Shown here: positions 54,700 to 63,593 of the stretch, piece after piece | Position numbering within the stretch: position 1 is the first letter of the stretch | Layout of the letters: each line of letters opens with the position of its first letter | From: Streptomyces olivaceoviridis | GTDB taxonomy: Bacteria > Actinomycetota > Actinomycetes > Streptomycetales > Streptomycetaceae | Direction of reading: 5' to 3' | Assembly: GCF_014650115.1 (NCBI RefSeq) | Contig: NZ_BMUI01000002.1 | Location: forward strand, 496,001-560,000 | DNA length: 64,000 nt | The notes under the pieces: model-generated | What the model saw: the letters and a program-made list of their open reading frames with translations, nothing else | Database searches by the model: none | What the model was told of the DNA's origin: nothing | Position numbers and translations under genes: made by a program

Positions 54700-56745
54700 T
54701 CATGAATGAAGGGGGTTGGCGATGGTGACGTAGACGGACTGGGTGTCGACCGGGCCGACGAGTTCGTCGAGACCGTGCAGCCGGGTCAGCAGGTTGGCCT
54801 TGCAGCGCAGGACGGGTGAGTCGAGGAGGCGGCCGGGCAGGGAGGTGCGCAGCGGGGCGGTCCCCGAGGCGAGGCAGGTGAGGAAGCGGCGGAAGGCCGC
54901 GAGCAGCAGCCGCTCGTCGGCGAGGTGCTGGGAGCCGAAGGCACCGATCAGGCCGAGCACGTTGTTGACGGCGAGGTAGTAGGCGAAGCGCTCGTCGGCG
55001 ACCTCGTCGGTGACGAAGGTGTCGCTGTGCTCGCCGATGCCGGGCATCCGGGTGGTCAGTTCGGCTCGCCGCGACTCGCGGAAGTAGTACCCCTGGTTGT
55101 CTCGGTAACGGCCGCCGACGGGCCAGCCCTCGCCGTCCAGCAGGACCAGCGTGTTCTGCTGGTGTGCTTCGAGGGCGATGCCGACCTCGCCGTCCAGCCA
55201 GAGGACGGGCCGCACGACCTGCTCCAGGTAGCGCAGGAACCACTCGACGGCGACGGCGCCGACGGGTCGGCCGGTGCGTGCGGCGAGGCGGGCGACGAGT
55301 TGGGCCAGCCGGGACCGCATCGGCCGAGTGGGGTGGAGCGGCGCGTTGCCGGCGGGCGGCTCGGGGAACGGGCGCGGGGCGACGAGCCCGGCGACGCAGC
55401 CGACGTCGTCGGCCGGGGTGAACGGATTGTGCCGGATCACCACGTCGAGTCCCGGCAGGGGCAGGCCGTCCGGACCGTCGACGGCGAGCCAGGCCGGGTC
55501 GCGCACGATGTCGAAGCCGGGGTGTGCGGTGTGCCACTCGCGGGCGAGGCCGGTGCGCAGGAGCCGGTGCACCTCGACTCCGCGGTGGAGTTCCTTGCGG
55601 AGGTTCTCCCGGCGGGAGTTGGTGATGCGCAGGGCCAGCGAGAGCTTGAGCATCGCGGGGGCACCGGATCGGTGCACGGTGCGTACGGAGGAGGTGGGGT
55701 ACCAGGGAGCACCCAGGGGACCGAGGTCGCGGAGGAGCCCGGAGTCGAGCAGCGCGGCGACGGGCGCGCGGTGCCGGACCTCGCGGGCCTGCCAGGGGTG
55801 CAGTGGCAGGGCGGTGTAACCGTCGGGCAGCGGCAGTCCGGTGCCGGCGAGGCGGCGGACGAGGTGCCCGGCGGGCAGGGGACGGCCGCGCTCGGTCCAG
55901 GCGGAGTCGGTCGCGAGGAGAGAGGGGGCGACGGCCAGCCAGTGCAGGGGGAAGGAGCCGCGCGACTCCGGTGAGTACCGCTCGGCTTCCGCCTCGGTCA
56001 GGCCTTCCCTGCTCTTCGGGGTCGGATGCAGCGGGTGCCCGAGCAGGAGGGCCTGTTCGGCGCTGAGGAAGCGGTCGGGGGTGTCGGCGGGGGGTTCCCG
56101 CCGGTGCCGGATGAAGGTGGCGGTACGGCGGACGGAGTCGGCGACTCTGGCCACGAGATCGGGGCCGTCGGCTCGATCACCGACGCCCGTGTCAGGAGGG
56201 GAGCCGGTGCCGTTGGGGTTGGTGCCGTTGGGGTTGGTGCCGTTGGGGTTGGTGCCGTCATCAGAACCCGGGAAGGTGCGAGGTGAGGGGGCGGTGGTGT
56301 CGGTCGGCTCGGTGGCCGGTTCCCTCGCGAGGAGGGCCGCGAGAGTGACGGCGTCGATGGGTGGCGCCGTGTCGGGCGCGTCGGCCAGGCGCGGGGGGCC
56401 GAAGCGGTGCCAGCCCGTCGGGGACCAGTGGCGGACCGGCGCGATCAGGGTGGTGCCGCTGGCCGGCAGTGGGATGCGGAGGCTGCCGGTCGTGGGAGCG
56501 GTGAGGCCGGTCTCGCGGGCCCAGCACCGCAGGAGGTTCTCGACGACGGCGGCCTGGGCCGCGGCGCGGGGATCGGGGTCCTCCAGCGGATCGGGGTCCT
56601 CCAGCGGATCGGCGACGGAAGCTGTCCACCGGACGGGATCCGTCTCCTCCCGCTTCCTCTGCCGCGGGACCGACTCGGTGAGCGGTGCTGCGGAGGACGG
56701 GGCGCCGGAGCCTCCCTGGTCGTCGGGGGCGGGGGTGGCGTTCAT
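54700..56745 (-). CDS. IucA/IucC-family siderophore synthetase (NIS synthetase)
   Basis: A 681-residue ATP-dependent synthetase that joins citrate or a carboxylate to an amine or hydroxamate in NRPS-independent siderophore assembly. Family landmarks are HPxHPTPKSREGL (HPLHPTPKSREGL), LPLHPWQ, the SSVRTVHR/KLSLALRITNSRREN core, HQQNTLVLL and RDNQGYYFRES. Two in-frame tandem repeats break the N-terminal domain: PLEDPD twice near residues 47-58 and GTNPN three times near 165-180. ATG 56745 has GAGGAG upstream. It lies between the aminotransferase and acyltransferase genes. Confidence 0.94.
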   Translation of the reverse strand: MNATPAPDDQGGSGAPSSAAPLTESVPRQRKREETDPVRWTASVADPLEDPDPLEDPDPRAAAQAAVVENLLRCWARETGLTAPTTGSLRIPLPASGTTLIAPVRHWSPTGWHRFGPPRLADAPDTAPPIDAVTLAALLAREPATEPTDTTAPSPRTFPGSDDGTNPNGTNPNGTNPNGTGSPPDTGVGDRADGPDLVARVADSVRRTATFIRHRREPPADTPDRFLSAEQALLLGHPLHPTPKSREGLTEAEAERYSPESRGSFPLHWLAVAPSLLATDSAWTERGRPLPAGHLVRRLAGTGLPLPDGYTALPLHPWQAREVRHRAPVAALLDSGLLRDLGPLGAPWYPTSSVRTVHRSGAPAMLKLSLALRITNSRRENLRKELHRGVEVHRLLRTGLAREWHTAHPGFDIVRDPAWLAVDGPDGLPLPGLDVVIRHNPFTPADDVGCVAGLVAPRPFPEPPAGNAPLHPTRPMRSRLAQLVARLAARTGRPVGAVAVEWFLRYLEQVVRPVLWLDGEVGIALEAHQQNTLVLLDGEGWPVGGRYRDNQGYYFRESRRAELTTRMPGIGEHSDTFVTDEVADERFAYYLAVNNVLGLIGAFGSQHLADERLLLAAFRRFLTCLASGTAPLRTSLPGRLLDSPVLRCKANLLTRLHGLDELVGPVDTQSVYVTIANPLHS
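56206..56258 (-). repeat. 15-bp coding tandem repeat in the siderophore synthetase gene
   Basis: GGTGCCGTTGGGGTT is repeated three times perfectly (56206, 56221, 56236) and partly a fourth time. It encodes GTNPN repeats. Copy-number changes would keep the frame. Confidence 0.92.
56570..56605 (-). repeat. 18-bp coding tandem duplication in the siderophore synthetase gene
   Basis: GGATCGGGGTCCTCCAGC occurs twice without mismatch, followed by a partial third copy (GGATCGG), and encodes a PLEDPD-type repeat. Confidence 0.92.
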
Positions 56746-56964
56746 GACGCTCCTCTGGGGGCTGGAGTGAGGTGGTGCGGGCCCGTTCCGTCGTCCGCTG
56801 GGGCGCCGTTCCCTCGGGGTCGGCGGTCGGTGGGGCGGGATGACATGAGGTCGCGGTCGGCGGTGGACGTCGGCCTGGACACCCGGAAAGGGGGGTGAAC
56901 GGGTATGGGAAGCGGTGCGCGCCCAGAGGTCGGCGCCGGGGGCCGGGACCGGCGCGGGTGGTGT

Positions 56965-58497
56965 TCAGCCCGCGCGCTGGGCCGAGCGGGGCTGGCGTTG
57001 CTGGTGTGGACCATGGGATTCCTGGTGGCGGACGGCCGCGGCCACTGCGTCGGTCAGCCGGTCGAGTACGGCCGTCGCCTGTTCGTCGCTGATCGTGAGG
57101 GGCGGAAGCAGCCTCACCACGGACGCGTGCCGGCCGCCGAGTTCGACGATCAGTCCGCGTTGGAGGCACTCCCGCTGCACGGCGGCGGCGAGTTCGGGGG
57201 CTGCCGGATACGGGGTGCGGGTGGGCTCCGGCGGGGCCACCGTGCCGCTGAGGTCACCCAGGCCACCGGCACCGACGTCAGCGACGACAGCGGCGTCACC
57301 GATGTCACCGGCGTCACCGGCAAGGGGCGCCGGGCGAGAAGCGGTGTGGTCGGCGTCCGGGTTCACCAGCTCGACCCCGATCATGAGTCCGCGCCCTCGG
57401 ACGTCTCCCACGCTGGGGAACGCGTGGGTGAGTTCGGCGAGTCGGGTCAGCACGCGGGTGCCGAGGGCGGCGGCGCGTTCGGCGAGGGCGTTCTCGCGGA
57501 CGTAGGCGAGGGTGGCGGTGCCCGCGGCCATGGCGAGCTGGTTGCCGCGGAAGGTACCGGCGTGGGCTCCGGGCTGCCAGACGTCCAGGTCGTCGCGGTA
57601 GACGATCACGGCGAGCGGGAGGCTGCCGCCGATGGCCTTGGACAGGACCATGACGTCGGGGGTGACGCCGCTGTGGTCGACGGCCCAGAAGGCCCCCGTG
57701 CGGCCGACTCCGGTCTGGATCTCGTCGGCGATCAGCGGGATGGACCGGTCCGCCGTGAGCCGGCGCATGCGGCGCAGCCAGTCGTCCGGGGCGGGGATCA
57801 CTCCGCCTTCGCCCTGGATCGGTTCGAGGATCATCCCGGCCGACAGCGGGACGCCGGATTTGGGGTCGCCGAGGAGGGACTCGGTCCAGCGGGCGGCGAG
57901 TTCGGCGCCGTGCGGGCCGCCGACACCGAAGGGGCAGCGGTAGTCCTGCGGATAGGGCAGGCGGGCGACCTGGACGTCGGGGGCGCCGCCGGAGGCGGCC
58001 AGGGCGCCGGCGGTCATGCCGTGGTAGGCGCCGGTGAAGGCGAGGATGCCGGTGCGGCCGGTCGCGGTCCTGACCAGTTTGAGGGCGGCCTCGACGGCGT
58101 CGGTGCCGGCCGGTCCGCAGAACTGGACGCGGGACCGGTCGGCCAGGCCGGGTGGGAGTGTGCGGAACAGCTCGGTGACGAAGGCGTCCTTGACCGGGGT
58201 CGCCAGGTCGAGGACGGAGAGGGGGGCGCCGGAGTCGAGGACCCGGCGGATGGCTTCCAGCACGACCGGGTGGTTGTGGCCGAGGGCGAGGGTGCCGGCT
58301 CCGGAGAGGCAGTCCAGGTAACGGCGGCCGTCGGCGCCCTCGATGGTGAGTCCTCGCGCCCGGACGGGCACGATGGGCAGGGCCCGGGCATAGGTGCGTG
58401 CCGAGGACTCACGCGCCGACTGGCGTCTGAGGATCCCCTCGTGCACGGCCCTCGCTTCTCCGGACGTGCCTCCGGCCATCGACTCCGTAACAGCCAC
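56965..58497 (-). CDS. Diaminobutyrate-2-oxoglutarate aminotransferase-like protein
   Basis: A 510-residue class III PLP aminotransferase, like the RhbA/Dat enzymes that make diaminobutyrate or diaminopropane for siderophores. It has CGPAGTDAVEAALKL, the AYHGMT motif, D258 (LIADEIQTGVGRTG) and the PLP lysine K287 in VLSKAIGG. Between about residues 375 and 430 there is an unusual Gly/Ala/Asp-rich insertion (GDAGDIGDAAVVADVGAGG) produced by 9-bp GTCACCGGC-like repeats. GTG 58497 has GGAGGA seven bases upstream. It is the first gene of the leftward siderophore operon; no iron box was found ahead of it. Confidence 0.92.
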   Translation of the reverse strand: MAVTESMAGGTSGEARAVHEGILRRQSARESSARTYARALPIVPVRARGLTIEGADGRRYLDCLSGAGTLALGHNHPVVLEAIRRVLDSGAPLSVLDLATPVKDAFVTELFRTLPPGLADRSRVQFCGPAGTDAVEAALKLVRTATGRTGILAFTGAYHGMTAGALAASGGAPDVQVARLPYPQDYRCPFGVGGPHGAELAARWTESLLGDPKSGVPLSAGMILEPIQGEGGVIPAPDDWLRRMRRLTADRSIPLIADEIQTGVGRTGAFWAVDHSGVTPDVMVLSKAIGGSLPLAVIVYRDDLDVWQPGAHAGTFRGNQLAMAAGTATLAYVRENALAERAAALGTRVLTRLAELTHAFPSVGDVRGRGLMIGVELVNPDADHTASRPAPLAGDAGDIGDAAVVADVGAGGLGDLSGTVAPPEPTRTPYPAAPELAAAVQRECLQRGLIVELGGRHASVVRLLPPLTISDEQATAVLDRLTDAVAAAVRHQESHGPHQQRQPRSAQRAG

Positions 58498-58985
58498 GGC
58501 GCGCTGTCCTCCCCGCTGCTCAAAGGCGAGTTGATCCTCGGGGACCGGACACTGGCAGCAGGCCCCACCGGCTACAACAGCGGACCGTTCGGGCGGTTAC
58601 GGGCTCGCCCGGAGATCCTTGGCCGGACGCCGCGCGGACGAGCCCCTCCCGGCACCCCCACCGGACAGCGCTTCCGCCCGCGCCGCCCCAGTGGGACACG
58701 GACCAGCCGTGGACGGGCCGGGGCCGGGCGCCCGGTGACAGGTCATCGGTCGGCACGGGTCATCGTGGGCGACGAGGCGGACCTCGAACTCACCGACGCT
58801 CGTTCCCTGTTCAGACAGCCTGTGACGCAACCGTTGCCCTCCCGTCGGAACTCCCCCACGGCGACGGCATAGTGTGTGATGCCGTTCCCAGAAGGTCGTG
58901 AGACCGGCATGAACCTTCCACGAGTTCGCCGCCGGTGTCGGGGCCGAAGCGCCGAGTTCCTTTCACAGCAGGGGGAGTCAAAAAC
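58498..58985. other. 488-bp divergent region before the siderophore operon and the protease lipoprotein
   Basis: The region should hold promoters for both flanking genes. I searched by eye for the iron-box core (AGGTTAGGCT or its complement) and found none. CATAGTGTGTG near 58868 might be part of a -10 for the rightward gene. Frames in it are Arg/Pro-rich and unsupported. Confidence 0.45.
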
Positions 58986-60197
58986 ATGCGATCCATACGG
59001 CCGTCGTTCACCGCTCGGCGAGGGAGGGGTGGTCGCCGGACCTCCGCCTCGCTGACGGCGGTCGCTCTCGTGTCGGTGCTGGCGCTGACCGCCACCGCCT
59101 GCGCCGGCGACGACAACGCCGACGGCAAGCCGTCCGCGGTGAGCACCGGCGACAGCAAGATCACGATCCCGGACGACCTGAAGCAGAGGCTGAAGGAACA
59201 CGGGATCGACGTCGACAAGTGGAAGAACGGCGCCTGGAAGAACTGGAACCGGGACGACTGGCTGCGCGAGGCCAACGACTTCATCAACCCGATCATCAAG
59301 GGCCTGTGGGACCCGGACCGGATGCGTCGCGCCGATGACCCGGACCAGGGCGTCGACGACAACGACATCTCCGGTGACCAGGGCGTGACGGACCCGACGC
59401 CGCAGCCGGTGCAGGCACGTGCGGTGACCCCGCCGTACCACACCAGCGCGGCCACCTCGGGCAAGCTGCTGTTCGACGCTCCCGAGGGCACGATGGTGTG
59501 CTCGGCGACGGTGGTGACGGACCCCGCGCACCCGGGCAAGTCCAACCTCGTCTGGACGGCGGGGCACTGTGTGCACGCCGGCAAGAAGGGCGGTTGGTAC
59601 CGCAACCTCGCCTTCGTGCCGTCGTACAACGACCAGGGCAAGTCGGCGGCCGAGCTGGAGAACGCCAGCCGGTCCGAGATCGCGCCGTACGGCGTGTGGT
59701 GGGCCGACGCGGCGAAGACCTCGCAGCAGTGGATCAGCAAGGGGGGCGAGACGGGCGGTGACGGCGCGTCGTACGACTTCGCCGTCATCCATGTGACGCC
59801 CGAGCAGGGCAGCGGCGGCAAGTCGCTGGAGGAGACCGTCGGCGGCGCGCTGCCGGTGAACTTCGACGCGCCGGCCGTGTCCCAGGTGCAGAGCATCACG
59901 GCGACCGGCTACCCGGCGGCGGCGCCGTACGACGGTCAGCTGCTGTACCAGTGCCAGGACAAGCCGGGCCGGCTCTCCATCGAGCAGTCCGACCCGACGA
60001 TGTACCGGATCGGCTGCACGATGACCGGTGGCTCCTCCGGTGGCGGCTGGGTGGAGACGGGTGCGGACGGCAAGCCCGCGCTGGTGTCGAACACGTCCAT
60101 CGGACCGGTGCGTTCCGGCTGGCTGGCCGGTCCCCGGCTGGGTGAGGTGGCCAAGAGCCTGTACGAGTCGGTGAGCAAGCAGTTCGCCGGGCGGTGA
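58986..60197 (+). CDS. Secreted trypsin-like peptidase lipoprotein
   Basis: A 403-residue exported protein. A basic N-terminus with RRGRGGRR, a hydrophobic stretch and the lipobox LTATAC put the lipid-modified cysteine at C39. An acidic, charged linker (60-150) follows. The chymotrypsin-fold peptidase has H194 (TAGHCV), D264 (SYDFAVIHV) and S351 (TGGSSGGGW). It resembles Streptomyces V8/glutamyl-endopeptidase-like proteases of unknown target. ATG 58986 has GGGGGAG eight bases upstream. A long hairpin follows its stop. Confidence 0.9.
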   Translation: MRSIRPSFTARRGRGGRRTSASLTAVALVSVLALTATACAGDDNADGKPSAVSTGDSKITIPDDLKQRLKEHGIDVDKWKNGAWKNWNRDDWLREANDFINPIIKGLWDPDRMRRADDPDQGVDDNDISGDQGVTDPTPQPVQARAVTPPYHTSAATSGKLLFDAPEGTMVCSATVVTDPAHPGKSNLVWTAGHCVHAGKKGGWYRNLAFVPSYNDQGKSAAELENASRSEIAPYGVWWADAAKTSQQWISKGGETGGDGASYDFAVIHVTPEQGSGGKSLEETVGGALPVNFDAPAVSQVQSITATGYPAAAPYDGQLLYQCQDKPGRLSIEQSDPTMYRIGCTMTGGSSGGGWVETGADGKPALVSNTSIGPVRSGWLAGPRLGEVAKSLYESVSKQFAGR

Positions 60198-60216
60198 CCT
60201 GGCGGTGGGCATGACG

Positions 60217-60248
60217 AGGGCCCGTCACCCGAGGGGGTGACGGGCCCT
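60217..60248. terminator. Bidirectional terminator between the protease and hflX
   Basis: AGGGCCCGTCACCC (60217-60230) and GGGTGACGGGCCCT (60235-60248) form a perfect 14-bp stem with a 4-base loop, between convergent genes. Confidence 0.93.
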
Positions 60249-60262
60249 TGTGACGGGGTGGG

Positions 60263-61753
60263 TCAGGCCGCGGGGGCCGGGACGTACGGCGCGAGGTCCG
60301 CCGCCAGCTCCTCGTGCACCCGGACCTTGAGCAGGGTGCCCTCCGCGGTGTGCTCCTCGGAGATCACCTCGCCCTCGGTGTGGGCGCGGGCGACCAGCTT
60401 GCCGTGGGTGTACGGCACGAGCGCCTCGATCTCGACCGAGGGGCGGGGCAGCTCGTTGTCGATCAGGCCGAGCAGTTCCTCGATGCCCTGGCCCGTGCGT
60501 GCCGAGACGGCGATCGAGCGCTTCTCGACCCGCAGCAGCCGCTGGAGGACCAGCGGGTCGGCCGCGTCCGCCTTGTTGACCACGACGATCTCGGGCACGT
60601 CGGTGGCGCCGACGTCCCGGATCACCTCGCGTACGGCGGCGAGCTGCTCCTCCGGGGTCGGGTGCGAGCCGTCCACCACGTGCAGGATCAGGTCGGAGTC
60701 GCCGACCTCCTCCATGGTGGACCGGAACGCCTCGACCAGGTGGTGCGGCAGGTGCCGGACGAAGCCGACGGTGTCCACCAGGGTGTAGAGCCGCCCGCCC
60801 GGGGTCTCGGCCCGGCGGACGGTCGGGTCCAGGGTCGCGAACAGTGCGTTCTCGACCAGGACGCCGGCGCCCGTGAGGCGGTTGAGCAGGGAGGACTTGC
60901 CGGCGTTGGTGTAGCCCGCGATGGCGACGGACGGCACCTTGTTGCGCCTGCGCTCCTGGCGCTTGATCTCGCGGCCGGTCTTCATGTCCGCGATCTCCCG
61001 GCGCATTTTGGCCATCTTCTCGCGGATCCGGCGCCGGTCCGTCTCGATCTTGGTCTCACCGGGGCCACGCGTGGCGAGGCCGCCGCGACCGCCACCCATC
61101 TGCCGGGACAGCGACTGACCCCAGCCGCGCAGCCGCGGCAGCATGTACTGCATCTGCGCGAGCGCGACCTGCGCCTTGCCCTCACGGGACTTGGCGTGCT
61201 GGGCGAAGATGTCCAGGATCAGGGCCGTGCGGTCGATGACCTTGACCTTGACGATGTCCTCCAGCTGGATCAGCTGGCCGGGGCTCAGCTCACCGTCGCA
61301 GATGACGGTGTCCGCGCCCGTCTCGATGACGATGTCGCGCAGCTCGGCGGCCTTGCCGGAGCCGATGTAGGTGGCCGCGTCGGGCTTGTCGCGGCGCTGG
61401 ATCACGCCGTCGAGCACGAGCGCGCCCGCGGTCTCCGCGAGGGCGGCCAGCTCCGCGAGGGAGTTGTCGGCGTCCTGCGCCGTGCCGGTGGTCCACACGC
61501 CGACGAGCACGACCCGCTCCAGGCGGAGCTGGCGGTACTCGACCTCGGTGACGTCCTCCAGCTCGGTGGACAGGCCCACCACGCGGCGCAGGGCCGCGCG
61601 CTCGGTGCGGTCGAACTGGTCGCCGTCCCGATCGCCGTCGATCTCGTAGCTCCAGGCGACGTCCTCTTCCATCAGGGCATCGGCCCGAAGACCCTCGGGA
61701 TAGGCGTGCGCGAGGCGCTTGGTGTCCTGGGAAGGGGAAGAAGAGGAGGTCAT
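60263..61753 (-). CDS. hflX: Ribosome-associated GTPase HflX
   Basis: A 496-residue Obg-HflX-type GTPase that splits or rescues stalled ribosomes. After a roughly 70-residue acidic extension come the HflX N-terminal domain (ATYIGSGKAAELRD, the glycine-rich linker GGGRGGLATRGPGETKIETDRRRI) and the G domain: G1 GYTNAGKSS, G3 DTVGF and G4 NKAD. The C-terminal part is short. ATG 61753 has AAGGA upstream. It lies downstream of the M1 peptidase gene on the same strand. Confidence 0.95.
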   Translation of the reverse strand: MTSSSSPSQDTKRLAHAYPEGLRADALMEEDVAWSYEIDGDRDGDQFDRTERAALRRVVGLSTELEDVTEVEYRQLRLERVVLVGVWTTGTAQDADNSLAELAALAETAGALVLDGVIQRRDKPDAATYIGSGKAAELRDIVIETGADTVICDGELSPGQLIQLEDIVKVKVIDRTALILDIFAQHAKSREGKAQVALAQMQYMLPRLRGWGQSLSRQMGGGRGGLATRGPGETKIETDRRRIREKMAKMRREIADMKTGREIKRQERRRNKVPSVAIAGYTNAGKSSLLNRLTGAGVLVENALFATLDPTVRRAETPGGRLYTLVDTVGFVRHLPHHLVEAFRSTMEEVGDSDLILHVVDGSHPTPEEQLAAVREVIRDVGATDVPEIVVVNKADAADPLVLQRLLRVEKRSIAVSARTGQGIEELLGLIDNELPRPSVEIEALVPYTHGKLVARAHTEGEVISEEHTAEGTLLKVRVHEELAADLAPYVPAPAA

Positions 61754-61962
61754 TGGATCCTTACGTCGATGAGATACGTCGGTGGGAGTGCCGTCACGGC
61801 GTCGGCGTCACGGCCTCGGCACGGCGTGCGGTGGCCCGCGCCGCTCATGATGTCCAACGCACGAGTACCCCGGGAGATTCCCGTGTCCCGTGCGCGCCCA
61901 CCCCTAGATGGTCGCACGGTACGGCACGTCTCGTCATCGGGTTATGGCCGGGCGTCACCGGG

Positions 61963-63486
61963 TCACCGCCGGGCCCGGGGCGGGGTGGGCTGGGCCGATG
62001 CCGCCTGCTTCCAGTCCGGGTGGCCTGGCATCGGCGGAGTCTTCTCGCCGTACAGCCATGCCTTGAAGAAGCCGCTCAGGTCGCGGCCGGCGATGGCCGA
62101 GGCCAGCCGGACGAAGTCGGCGGTGGTGGCGGTGGCGTCCTGGTGCTCCCTGACCCAGATCCGCTCCAGCCGCTCGAAGGCCGGCCGGCCGATCTCCTGC
62201 CGCAGCGCGTAGAGCGCGAGGGCGGCGCCGTCGTAGACGCTGGGCCGGAAGATGCTGATCTTCTGGCCCGGGACGGGCGGCTTGGGCCGGGCGGGCGGGC
62301 CGCCGGCCTCGCGCCAGCGGTCGGAGGCGCCGTAGGCGGCCTTCATCCGGTCCTCCATCGGCCGGTGCGCCGTCTCCTCGGCGTACAGCGCCTCGTACCA
62401 GGTGGCATGGCCCTCGTTCAGCCAGACGTCGGACCAGCTACGGGGGGTGACGCTGTCCCCGAACCACTGGTGGGACAGCTCGTGCACCATGATCGACTCG
62501 ATGTACCACTGGGGGTAGGCGGGCTCGGTGAACAGGTCCTTCTCGAAGAGCGAGAGGGTCTGCGTCTCCAGTTCGAAGCCCGTGGAGGCCTGGGCCATGA
62601 GCACGCCGTAGGTCTCGAACGGGTACCGCCCGACCTTGCTCTCCATCCAGGCGATCTGGTCGGGCGTCTTCGCGAGCCACGGTTCGAGGGCCTTGCGGTC
62701 GCTCGCGGGTACGACGTCACGCACGGGCAGGCCGTGGGGGCCCTCGCGGCGCGGCACGGCCGAGCGGCCGATCGAGACCTGGGCGAGTTCGGTGGCCATG
62801 GGGTGCCGGGTGCGGTAGGTCCAGGTGGTGGTGGTGCCGACCCGGTCGGCACCGGCGGGCAGGCCGTTGGCGACGGCGGTGTAACCGTTCGGGGCGGTGA
62901 TCCGGAAGGTGAACACCGCCTTGTCGGACGGGTGGTCGTTGCACGGGAACACCAGGTGGGCGGCGTCGGCCTGGTTCGCCATGGCGAGGCCGTCGGAGGT
63001 GCGCACCCAGCCGCCCTGCTGGTCCTTGCCGTAGACGGGGTCACTGGTGTGGCGCACGGTGATCCGGGTCAGGCTGCCCTCGGCCAGGGGGTGCTCCGGG
63101 GTGACGACCAGGTCGTCGCCGGCGCTGGTGAAGTCCGCGGGACGTCCGTCGACCTCGACCGACCGCACGGTGCCGTGCGCGAAGTCGAGGTTGAGGCGCT
63201 CCAGGTCGTCGGTGGTCCAGGCGTCGATGGTGGTGACGGCCTGGAGCGGCTTGTCGTTGGTGCCGGGGTAGGTGAGGGACAGGTCGTACGAGGCGACGTC
63301 GTAGCCCGGGTTGCCCAGGTAGGGGAAGAGCCGGTCGCCGACGCCGAGGGGTTCGGGCGGCGCCGCGGCGGCCAGCAGGCAGACGGAGACGGCGGAGGCG
63401 AGCAGGGCCGTCTTCCGGTGCCGGGAGGCCTTGGGCGTGGTCCGGGGGAGGACGGTCCGGGGCCGGGAGCGGGGGGTGAGCAGCAT
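61963..63486 (-). CDS. Secreted M1-family zinc aminopeptidase
   Basis: A 507-residue metallopeptidase. A signal-like N-terminus (RHRKTALLASAVSVCLLAAAAP) suggests export. The N-terminal M1 beta-domain is followed by the catalytic domain with zinc motif HELSHQW (335-341) and the third ligand E358 in NEGHATW. The exopeptidase GAMEN motif is replaced by STGFELETQT at 301-310, as in several Streptomyces secreted M1 proteins, so specificity is unclear. It is shorter than typical PepN (about 850 residues) because the C-terminal helical domain is reduced. The next leftward gene is hflX, 209 bases away. Confidence 0.92.
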   Translation of the reverse strand: MLLTPRSRPRTVLPRTTPKASRHRKTALLASAVSVCLLAAAAPPEPLGVGDRLFPYLGNPGYDVASYDLSLTYPGTNDKPLQAVTTIDAWTTDDLERLNLDFAHGTVRSVEVDGRPADFTSAGDDLVVTPEHPLAEGSLTRITVRHTSDPVYGKDQQGGWVRTSDGLAMANQADAAHLVFPCNDHPSDKAVFTFRITAPNGYTAVANGLPAGADRVGTTTTWTYRTRHPMATELAQVSIGRSAVPRREGPHGLPVRDVVPASDRKALEPWLAKTPDQIAWMESKVGRYPFETYGVLMAQASTGFELETQTLSLFEKDLFTEPAYPQWYIESIMVHELSHQWFGDSVTPRSWSDVWLNEGHATWYEALYAEETAHRPMEDRMKAAYGASDRWREAGGPPARPKPPVPGQKISIFRPSVYDGAALALYALRQEIGRPAFERLERIWVREHQDATATTADFVRLASAIAGRDLSGFFKAWLYGEKTPPMPGHPDWKQAASAQPTPPRARR

Positions 63487-63593
63487 GGACCACCGCTACC
63501 AGTGGCTGCGCGCTCCGCGGTGACGACGCGCGACCGGCCCACCCGAACGGGTAGTAGGCCGGACACCGTCGCCGGGACGCTCGTGGACGCCGG

